A stretch of 64,000 nucleotides of DNA, from the NCBI GenBank assembly GCA_030544225.1, contig CM060494.1, positions 1,798,001 through 1,862,000 of the forward strand, written 5' to 3'. This document shows, in pieces, positions 41,390 through 53,300 of this stretch (the stretch's first letter is position 1; every line of letters begins with the position of its first letter). Source of the DNA: Skeletonema marinoi. Taxonomy: Eukaryota > Bacillariophyta > Thalassiosirophyceae > Thalassiosirales > Thalassiosiraceae. The notes under the pieces were generated by a model. It was not told the origin of the DNA. It ran no database searches and saw only the letters and a program-made list of their open reading frames with translations. The translations under genes and the position numbers were made by a program.

Positions 41390-44300
41390 GCAACTCATCT
41401 ATTTTCTGTGCAATGTTCCTTGCAGTCTTTAACTCGATAAATTGCCTGACCGTAAAGGAATCAATATCAAATTCTTCCCGGATATACCCTGCTGTCTTCA
41501 TGACTAGCAATGAATGACCTCCTTTCTCCATGAAGTCACAATCAATGCCAACTGCATTTACTGGTAAGATTTCTTCAAACATTTTACAAACTTTTTGTTG
41601 TGTCGGAGTGAAAGCATCAACCAAAGAACTGAGAAGTGGGTAAACGAGATGCAGCTGGGATTCGACAAACTTTTCCACAATCTTGCCTCTGTCGATCTTG
41701 CCATTCAACGTCAAGGGAAATTCCTCCATTACCAACACATTCGACGGGATCATGTAAGATGTCAACGAACATTTCTCTCCCTTCAACGCTTCCATCAACG
41801 TCTCAGCAAATGCATCATTCTCAGAGGAATCTACCACACCCGACGCCACAAATGCAACCAGCTTCTCCTCGTGCACCACTACCAACGCACCATTCACTCC
41901 TTTTTGCTTCTCCAGCTCTGCTTGGATCTCCCCAAGCTCAATGCGGTAACCGCGCACCTTCACTTGATGATCGAACCGACCTAGGTACACAAGTTCTCCG
42001 TCTTCGTCCCACTTCACTCGGTCGCCAGTCTTGTACACTCTGCCTGGGCCGAATGGATTCGAGATGAATTTCTCAGCTGTAAGCTCCGGTCGGTTGTGGT
42101 ACCCGATACTGACACCTATTCCTCCAACCCAAAGCTCTCCAGACACGCCTGGTGGACAGAGTGTACCATCGTCAGGATGCACCACATAACACAGCGTGTT
42201 TGGGAGGGGACGGCCGATTGTATCTGATCTGTCACCACCGGTGCAATAATACGTTTCAGTAGGTCCATAACCATTGATGAAAGTGGAGACCTTTGATTCA
42301 AGACCCTGAATACAAGCCTCTCCAGCAACACCCATCACTTTGATATTGTTCGTCTTGTCTTGAAGGAATATATCAGCCACAGAAGGCGTGCATATCAACA
42401 TTGTACAACACTTCATATCCAAACTCAAAGCGAGACCACTGCCCAGTGTACCGAAGTATCCATACACAAACACGTCGAATATGAGAGGTGCAGCGCAACC
42501 AACCACATCCTCTTCCGGTGTACCCTGACTGAATACTTCTACCCCAGACTCATAAAACATCATATTCACTGGCCCGATATGGTGGCATGCCACACCCTTA
42601 GGGGTACCTGTCGTTCCACTCGTGTAGATCATATACGCACAGTCAGTAGGCTTGACAAGACGCAGGAGTTGTGTATCATCGTGAGAAGTATTCTTCACTG
42701 CTTCCTCCACAAGAACCTTCTCAAATCATCCCTCGACCAAATCGACGTGCTCGCCCACAGTCACCAACAGCTTCATATCTGTATCCTCCGCAATGAACTT
42801 GATCCTCTCTGGCGGGAAAAGCACAGCATCCATCGGGACATAAGCTGCACCAGACTTCAACACTGCCAGAACGGCCACGTGCATCTCAAACGTCTTCTCT
42901 CCCATCAAAATGCCTACGTAGGTGTTGGGTTTGGCACCACGTCGCTGCAGCTCGACAGCTAGCCTATGTGCCTGTGCATCAAGCTCTGCGTATGTCATCT
43001 TCTCGGTACCAGACTTGTTCAGCAAGGCAATTGCGTCGGGCCTTGTACGAGCCTGCTTCTCAACGAGCTCATGGAGGCAGGAACGAATGATTGGGTCTTC
43101 GGGTCCACGCGCCAATCTCAACGCCTGTTCTTTCTCTTGTGGGAGGAGGTTATCGATTGGAGTTGGAACAGATGAAGATGTTTGCATAGTCAAGATTTGA
43201 CTGATGATTTGTTGGAATCGGTCCTCGATGCCAGGCCAGGGGCCAATGCCACTCTCAAAGGATATTTCGATGCTTCCATCTCCGCTGCTGCATTCCATCC
43301 AACCGACAAGCAAATCAAACTTTGCTGTGGGTGCTTTGTATGCGCTTTCCTCTTGTAACTTTGGCAGCGGGAGCATCCTGGGAGCACCATCAGATGTATC
43401 AATTATGCCGACATTGAATGCTAGGTATAAGTTACAGCCGTACCCAATAGCCGATACCAAGTCAAATGGCGCAGTTGCCAAAGGTAAGATGTGATTGGTC
43501 CATCGGTCATTGAGCTGCTTGAAAGTCTCCTTGCTGCCTACTTCGCCCTTGCCGAACGGAATGAGTACTGTATTCACAAACATGCCCACAGTATCACGAA
43601 AAGACGATGGCCGCGCATCAAATGCTGTTCCAACAGCGAAAGCTTCATGACTGTAAGCACGCAACGACTTGTGCATGACACCCAATGCCAAGGAGAACAG
43701 AGAAATTCTCTCCTTTCGACAATAACACTCAAGTGCTGCCCTGGTTGCACCGTCCAAAGTGATACTGCTCATGTGATATGAATTAGGAGATGTAAAATCA
43801 ACCTCAAGCCTTGGTGGTGTATCTCCCAACAACTCTACAAACTTCTGGACGGAAGCTCGATGCTCATCCACTACCTCAGGGAGTGCCTCGAACGCTGAGT
43901 ATTTCCTAATGCTCCATTTCTCCGTCGATGATTTTACTGCACCGGCGTTGATAGCTTCAAACAGGATCTGCAAGGACCTGCCATCAGCAATGGAATGGTG
44001 AATGTTTCCATAAAGTATATTCCTCTTTGTGTCCACACCAAATCGACACAGAGGCCCTGCTGCCATGTCAACGGGGTAGTACAAAATATGTTGAACAACG
44101 CCGGGTACAGCTGTTGCCAAATCATGAACTGTAACATTGACATCTTCGACTGCTTTACCATTCACAAAACGAGTATGCAGAATGGGAAGCATATCAACAA
44201 CTGCCTGTGCGTTTGTAAGCACGTCAATATCATCGTTGAACTGAATGCAGAAAGGCATGTTGTACGTGATCTCGTCTGGGTTTTGGAGTTGGATGAATAC

Positions 44301-47300
44301 CATGCGTTGCTCCGTCCTTGTCAGTTGTGGGACTTCCTCCAGGGACTCAAAGTTATTGTTGGAAGAAGTACTGCGTGTTCTTTCCAAATGTGCAAGCAGA
44401 GAGGCCGGTGTTGGATGAGATGTAATCAACCGCACGTCACAGTCCAACGCAGCAGCAAGTGCCATTGCAAGAATTGAGTGGCCGCCTAGATCATAGAAGT
44501 TGTCATTCATTCCAATGTCTTTGTCCGTATCAAGCACTGCTTGCCATTGCTTCACCATGTCCATCTCTTCTTTCGTTACTGGGGAGACATACTCTGTGTC
44601 AAAACCAGCTTTGCTAAGATCATCTAATCCAGCCATCAGATACTTCCTGTCGATCTTGCCATTCAACGTCAAGGGAAATTCCTCCATTACCAATATGTGC
44701 GAAGGGATCATGTAAGATGTCAACGAACATTTCTCTCCCTTCAACGCTTCCATCAACGTCTCAGCAAATGCATCATTCTCAGAGGAATCTACCACACCCG
44801 ACGCCACAAATGCAACCAGCTTCTCCTCGTGCACCACTACCAACGCACCATTCACTCCTTTTTGCTTCTCCAGCTCTGCTTGGATCTCGCCAAGCTCAAT
44901 GCGGTAACCGCGCACCTTCACTTGATGATCGAACCGACCTAGGTACACAAGTTCTCCGTCTTCGTCCCACTTCACTCGATCGCCAGTCTTGTACACTCTG
45001 CCTGGGCCGAATGGATTTGAGATGAATTTCTCAGCTGTAAGCTCCGGTCGGTTGTGGTACTCGATACTGACACCTATTCCTCCAACCCAAAGCTCTCCAG
45101 ACACGCCTGGTGGACAGAGTGTACCATCGTCAGGATGCACCACATAACACAGCGTGTTTGGGAGGGGACGGCCGATTGTATCTGATCTGTTACCACCGGT
45201 GCAAAGAATAGACGTTTCAGTAGGTCCATAACCATTGATGAAAGTGGAGACCTTTGATTCAAGACCCTGAATACAAGCCTCTCCAGCAACACCCATCACT
45301 TTGATATTGTTCGTCTTGTCTTGAAGGAATATATCAGCCACAGAAGGCGTGCATATCAACATTGTACAACACTTCATATCCAAACTCAAAGCGAGACCAC
45401 TGCCCAGTGTACCGAAGTATCCATACACAAACACGTCGAATATGAGAGGTGCAGCGCAACCAACCACATCCTCTTCCGGTGTACCCTGACTGAATACTTC
45501 TACCCCAGACTCATAAAACATCATATTCACTGGCCCGATATGGTGGCATGCCACACCCTTAGGGGTACCTGTCGTTCCACTCGTGTAGATCATATACGCA
45601 CAGTCAGTAGGCTTGACAAGACGCAGGAGTTGTGTATCATCGTGAGAAGTATTCCTTACTGCTTCCTCCACAAGAACCTTCTCAAATCCTCCCTCGACCA
45701 AATCGACGTACTCGCCCACAGTCACCAACAGCTTCATATCTGTATCCTCCGCAATGAACTTGATCCTCTCTGGCGGGAAAAGCACAGCATCCATCGGGAC
45801 ATACGCTGCACCAGACTTCAACACTGCCAGCACGGCCACGTGCATCTCAAACGTCTTCTCTCCCATCAAAATGCCTACGTAGGTGTTGGGTTTGGCACCA
45901 CGTCGCTGCAGCTCGACAGCTAGCCTATGTGCCTGTGCATCAAGCTCTGCGTATGTCATCTTCTCGGTACCAGACTTGTTCAGCAAGGCAATTGCGTCGG
46001 GCCTTGTACGAGCCTGCTTCTCAACGAGCTCATGGAGGCAGGAACGAATGATTGGGTCTTCGGGTCCACGGGCCAATCTCAACGCCTGTTCTTTCTCTTG
46101 TGGGAGGAGGTTATCGATTGGAGTTGGAACAGATGAAGATGTTTGCATAGTCAAGATTTGACTGATGATTTGTTGGAATCGGTCCTCGATGCCAGGCCAG
46201 GGGCCGATGCCACTCTCAAAGGATATTTCGATGCTTCCATCTCCGCTGCTGCATTCCATCCAACCGACAAGCAAATCAAACTTTGCTGTGGGTGCTTTGT
46301 ATGCGCTTTCCTCTTGTAACTTTGGCAGCGGGAGCATCCTGGGAGCACCATCAGATGTATCAATTATGCCGACATTGAATGCTAGGTATAAGTTACAGCC
46401 GTACCCAATAGCCGATACCAAGTCAAATGGCGCAGTTGCCAAAGGTAAGATGTGATTGGTCCATCGGTCATTGAGCTGCTTGAAAGTCTCCTTGCTGCCT
46501 ACTTCGCCCTTGCCGAACGGAATGAGTACTGTATTCACAAACATGCCCACAGTATCACGAAAAGACGATGGCCGCGCATCAAATGCTGTTCCAACAGCGA
46601 AAGCTTCATGACTGTAAGCACGCAACGACTTGTGCATGACACCCAATGCCAAGGAGAACAGAGAAATTCTCTCCTTTCGACAATAACACTCAAGTGCTGC
46701 CCTGGTTGCACCGTCCAAAGTGATACTGCTCGTGTGATATGAATTAGGAGATGTAAAATCAACCTCAAGCCTTGGTGGTGTATCTCCCAACAACTCTACA
46801 AACTTCTGGACAGAAGCTCGATGCTCATCCACTACCTCAGGGAGTGCCTCGAACGCTGAGTATTTCCTAATGCTCCATTTCTCCGTCGATGATTTTACTG
46901 CACCGGCGTTGATAGCTTCAAACAGGATCTGCAAGGACCTGCCATCAGCAATGGAATGGTGAATGTTTCCATAAAGTATATTCCTCTTTGTGTCCACACC
47001 AAATCGACACAGAGGCCCTGCTGCCATGTCAACGGGGTAGTACAAAATATGTTGAACAACGCCGGGTACAGCTGTTGCCAAATCATGAACTGTAACATTG
47101 ACATCTTCGACTGCTTTACCATTCACAAAACGAGTTTGCAGAATGGGAAGCATATCAACCACTGCCTGTGCGTTTGTAAGCACGTCAATATCATCGTTGA
47201 ACTGAATGCAGAAAGGCGCGTTGTACGTGATTTCGTCTGGGTTTTGGAGTTGGATGAATACCATGCGTTGCTCCGTCCTTGTCAGTTGTGGGACTTCCTC

Positions 47301-50300
47301 CAGGGACTCAAAGTTATTGTTGGAAGAAGTACTGCGTGTTCTTTCCAAATGTGCAAGCAGAGAGGCCGGTGTTGGATGAGATGTAATCAACCGCACGTCA
47401 CAGTCCAACGCAGCAGCAAGTGCCATTGCAAGAATTGAGTGGCCGCCTAGATCATAGAAGTTGTCATTCATTCCAATGTCTTTGTCCGTATCAAGCACTG
47501 CTTGCCATTGCTTCACCATGTCCATCTCTTCTTTCGTTACTGGGGAGACATTCTCTGTGTCAAAACCAGCTTTGCTAAGATCATCTAATCCAGCCATCAG
47601 ATACTTCCTGTCGATCTTGCCATTCAACGTCAAGGGAAATTCCTCCATTACCAATATGTGCGAAGGGATCATGTAAGATGTCAACGAACATTTCTCTCCC
47701 TTCAACGCTTCCATCAACGTCTCAGCAAATGCATCATTCTCAGAGGAATCTACCACACCCGACGCCACAAATGCAACCAGCTTCTCCTCGTGCACCACTA
47801 CCAACGCACCATTCACTCCTTTTTGCTTCTCCAGCTCTGCTTGGATCTCGCCAAGCTCAATGCGGTAACCGCGCACCTTCACTTGATGATCGAACCGACC
47901 TAGGTACACAAGTTCTCCGTCTTCGTCCCACTTCACTCGATCGCCAGTCTTGTACACTCTGCCTGGGCCGAATGGATTTGAGATGAATTTCTCAGCTGTA
48001 AGCTCCGGTCGGTTGTGGTACCCGATACTGACACCTATTCCTCCAACCCAAAGCTCTCCAGACACGCCTGGTGGACAGAGTGTACCATCGTCAGGATGCA
48101 CCACATAACACAGCGTGTTTGGGAGGGGACGGCCGATTGTATCTGATCTGTCACCACCGGTGCAATAATACGTTTCAGTAGGTCCATAACCATTGATGAA
48201 AGTGGAGACCTTTGATTCAAGACCCTGAATACAAGCCTCTCCAGCAACACCCATCACTTTGATATTGTTCGTCTTGTCTTGAAGGAATATATCAGCCACA
48301 GAAGGCGTGCATATCAACATTGTACAACACTTCATATCCAAACTCAAAGCGAGACCACTGCCCAGTGTACCGAAGTATCCATACACAAACACGTCGAATA
48401 TGAGAGGTGCAGCGCAACCAACCACATCCTCTTCCGGTGTACCCTGACTGAATACTTCTACCCCAGACTCATAAAACATCATATTCACTGGCCCGATATG
48501 GTGGCATGCCACACCCTTAGGGGTACCTGTCGTTCCACTCGTGTAGATCATATACGCACAGTCAGTAGGCTTGACAAGACGCAGGAGTTGTGTATCATCG
48601 TGAGAAGTATTCCTTACTGCTTCCTCCACAAGAACCTTCTCAAATCCTCCCTCGACCAAATCGACGTACTCGCCCACAGTCACCAACAGCTTCATATCTG
48701 TATCCTCCGCAATGAACTTGATCCTCTCTGGCGGGAAAAGCACAGCATCCATCGGGACATACGCTGCACCAGACTTCAACACTGCCAGCACGGCCACGTG
48801 CATCTCAAACGTCTTCTCTCCCATCAAAATGCCTACGTAGGTGTTGGGTTTGGCACCACGTCGCTGCAGCTCGACAGCTAGCCTATGTGCCTGTGCATCA
48901 AGCTCTGCGTATGTCATCTTCTCGGTACCAGACTTGTTCAGCAAGGCAATTGCGTCGGGCCTTGTACGAGCCTGCTTCTCAACGAGCTCATGGAGGCAGG
49001 AACGAATGATTGGGTCTTCGGGTCCACGCGCCAATCTCAACGCCTGTTCTTTCTCTTGTGGGAGGAGGTTATCGATTGGAGTTGGAACAGATGAAGATGT
49101 TTGCATAGTCAAGATTTGACTGATGATTTGTTGGAATCGGTCCTCGATGCCAGGCCAGGGGCCAATGCCACTCTCAAAGGATATTTCGATGCTTCCATCT
49201 CCGCTGCTGCATTCCATCCAACCGACAAGCAAATCAAACTTTGCTGTGGGTGCTTTGTATGCGCTTTCCTCTTGTAACTTTGGCAGCGGGAGCATCCTGG
49301 GAGCACCATCAGATGTATCAATTATGCCGACATTGAATGCTAGGTATAAGTTACAGCCGTACCCAATAGCCGATACCAAGTCAAATGGCGCAGTTGCCAA
49401 AGGTAAGATGTGATTGGTCCATCGGTCATTGAGCTGCTTGAAAGTCTCCTTGCTGCCTACTTCGCCCTTGCCGAACGGAATGAGTACTGTATTCACAAAC
49501 ATGCCCACAGTATCACGAAAAGACGATGGCCGCGCATCAAATGCTGTTCCAACAGCGAAAGCTTCATGACTGTAAGCACGCAACGACTTGTGCATGACAC
49601 CCAATGCCAAGGAGAACAGAGAAATTCTCTCCTTTCGACAATAACACTCAAGTGCTGCCCTGGTTGCACCGTCCAAAGTGATACTGCTCATGTGATATGA
49701 ATTAGGAGATGTAAAATCAACCTCAAGCCTTGGTGGTGTATCTCCCAACAACTCTACAAACTTCTGGACGGAAGCTCGATGCTCATCCACTACCTCAGGG
49801 AGTGCCTCGAACGCTGAGTATTTCCTAATGCTCCATTTCTCCGTCGATGATTTTACTGCACCGGCGTTGATAGCTTCAAACAGGATCTGCAAGGACCTGC
49901 CATCAGCAATGGAATGGTGAATGTTTCCATAAAGTATATTCCTCTTTGTGTCCACACCAAATCGACACAGAGGCCCTGCTGCCATGTCAACGGGGTAGTA
50001 CAAAATATGTTGAACAACGCCGGGTACAGCTGTTGCCAAATCATGAACTGTAACATTGACATCTTCGACTGCTTTACCATTCACAAAACGAGTTTGCAGA
50101 ATGGGAAGCATATCAACCACTGCCTGTGCGTTTGTAAGCACGTCAATATCATCGTTGAACTGAATGCAGAAAGGCGCGTTGTACGTGATTTCGTCTGGGT
50201 TTTGGAGTTGGATGAATACCATGCGTTGCTCCGTCCTTGTCAGTTGTGGGACTTCCTCCAGGGACTCAAAGTTATTGTTGGAAGAAGTACTGCGTGTTAT

Positions 50301-53300
50301 TTCCAAATGTGCAAGCAGAGAGGCCGGTGTTGGATGAGATGTAATCAACCGCACGTCACAGTCCAACGCAGCAGCAAGTGCCATTGCAAGAATTGAGTGG
50401 CCGCCTAGATCATAGAAGTTGTCATTCATTCCAATGTCTTTGTCCGTATCAAGCACTGCTTGCCATTGCTTCACCATGTCCATCTCTTCTTTCGTTACTG
50501 GGGAGACATTCTCTGTGTCAAAACCAGCTTTGCTAAGATCATCTAATCCAGCCATCAGATACTTCCTGTCGATCTTGCCATTCAACGTCAAGGGAAATTC
50601 CTCCATTACCAATATGTGCGAAGGGATCATGTAAGATGTCAACGAACATTTCTCTCCCTTCAACGCTTCCATCAACGTCTCAGCAAATGCATCATTCTCA
50701 GAGGAATCTACCACACCCGACGCCACAAATGCAACCAGCTTCTCCTCGTGCACCACTACCAACGCACCATTCACTCCTTTTTGCTTCTCCAGCTCTGCTT
50801 GGATCTCGCCAAGCTCAATGCGGTAACCGCGCACCTTCACTTGATGATCGAACCGACCTAGGTAGACAAGTTCTCCGTCTTCGTCCCACTTCACTCGATC
50901 GCCAGTCTTGTACACTCTGCCTGGGCCGAATGGATTTGAGATGAATTTCTCAGCTGTAAGCTCCGGTCGGTTGTGGTACCCGATACTGACACCTATTCCT
51001 CCAACCCAAAGCTCTCCAGACACGCCTGGTGGACAGAGTGTACCATCGTCAGGATGCACCACATAACACAGCGTGTTTGGGAGGGGACGGCCGATTGTAT
51101 CTGATCTGTCACCACCGGTGCAATAATACGTTTCAGTAGGTCCATAACCATTGATGAAAGTGGAGACCTTTGATTCAAGACCCTGAATACAAGCCTCTCC
51201 AGCAACACCCATCACTTTGATATTGTTCGTCTTGTCTTGAAGGAATATATCAGCCACAGAAGGCGTGCATATCAACATTGTACAACACTTCATATCCAAA
51301 CTCAAAGCGAGACCACTGCCCAGTGTACCGAAGTATCCATACACAAACACGTCGAATATGAGAGGTGCAGCGCAACCAACCACATCCTCTTCCGGTGTAC
51401 CCTGACTGAATACTTCTACCCCAGACTCATAAAACATCATATTCACTGGCCCGATATGGTGGCATGCCACACCCTTAGGGGTACCTGTCGTTCCACTCGT
51501 GTAGATCATATACGCACAGTCAGTAGGCTTGACAAGACGCAGGAGTTGTGTATCATCGTGAGAAGTATTCCTTACTGCTTCCTCCACAAGAACCTTCTCA
51601 AATCCTCCCTCGACCAAATCGACGTACTCGCCCACAGTCACCAACAGCTTCATATCTGTATCCTCCGCAATGAACTTGATCCTCTCTGGCGGGAAAAGCA
51701 CAGCATCCATCGGGACATACGCTGCACCAGACTTCAACACTGCCAGCACGGCCACGTGCATCTCAAACGTCTTCTCTCCCATCAAAATGCCTACGTAGGT
51801 GTTGGGTTTGGCACCACGTCGCTGCAGCTCGACAGCTAGCCTATGTGCCTGTGCATCAAGCTCTGCGTATGTCATCTTCTCGGTACCAGACTTGTTCAGC
51901 AAGGCAATTGCGTCGGGCCTTGTACGAGCCTGCTTCTCAACGAGCTCATGGAGGCAGGAACGAATGATTGGGTCTTCGGGTCCACGCGCCAATCTCAACG
52001 CCTGTTCTTTCTCTTGTGGGAGGAGGTTATCGATTGGAGTTGGAACAGATGAAGATGTTTGCATAGTCAAGATTTGACTGATGATTTGTTGGAATCGGTC
52101 CTCGATGCCAGGCCAGGGGCCAATGCCACTCTCAAAGGATATTTCGATGCTTCCATCTCCGCTGCTGCATTCCATCCAACCGACAAGCAAATCAAACTTT
52201 GCTGTGGGTGCTTTGTATGCGCTTTCCTCTTGTAACTTTGGCAGCGGGAGCATCCTGGGAGCACCATCAGATGTATCAATTATGCCGACATTGAATGCTA
52301 GGTATAAGTTACAGCCGTACCCAATAGCCGATACCAAGTCAAATGGCGCAGTTGCCAAAGGTAAGATGTGATTGGTCCATCGGTCATTGAGCTGCTTGAA
52401 AGTCTCCTTGCTGCCTACTTCGCCCTTGCCGAACGGAATGAGTACTGTATTCACAAACATGCCCACAGTATCACGAAAAGACGATGGCCGCGCATCAAAT
52501 GCTGTTCCAACAGCGAAAGCTTCATGACTGTAAGCACGCAACGACTTGTGCATGACACCCAATGCCAAGGAGAACAGAGAAATTCTCTCCTTTCGACAAT
52601 AACACTCAAGTGCTGCCCTGGTTGCACCGTCCAAAGTGATACTGCTCGTGTGATATGAATTAGGAGATGTAAAATCAACCTCAAGCCTTGGTGGTGTATC
52701 TCCCAACAACTCTACAAACTTCTGGACAGAAGCTCGATGCTCATCCACTACCTCAGGGAGTGCCTCGAACGCTGAGTATTTCCTAATGCTCCATTTCTCC
52801 GTCGATGATTTTACTGCACCGGCGTTGATAGCTTCAAACAGGATCTGCAAGGACCTGCCATCAGCAATGGAATGGTGAATGTTTCCATAAAGTATATTCC
52901 TCTTTGTGTCCACACCAAATCGACACAGAGGCCCTGCTGCCATGTCAACGGGGTAGTACAAAATATGTTGAACAACGCCGGGTACAGCTGTTGCCAAATC
53001 ATGAACTGTAACATTGACATCTTCGACTGCTTTACCATTCACAAAACGAGTATGCAGAATGGGAAGCATATCAACCACTGCCTGTGCGTTTGTAAGCACG
53101 TCAATATCATCGTTGAACTGAATGCAGAAAGGCGCGTTGTACGTGATTTCGTCTGGGTTTTGGAGTTGGATGAATACCATGCGTTGCTCCGTCCTTGTCA
53201 GTTGTGGGACTTCCTCCAGGGACTCAAAGTTATTGTTGGAAGAAGTACTGCGTGTTCTTTCCAAATGTGCAAGCAGAGAGGCCGGTGTTGGATGAGATGT

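Noticed and set aside
40017-42710. Separate A-T-terminal-domain gene starting after the TGA
   Set aside because: It is in the same frame as the upstream 4307 codons, has no good start codon and begins in the middle of an A domain.
42726-42728. The TGA as a selenocysteine codon
   Set aside because: The four sister modules encode Gly (GGA) here, the site is not catalytic, and nothing points to a redox role.
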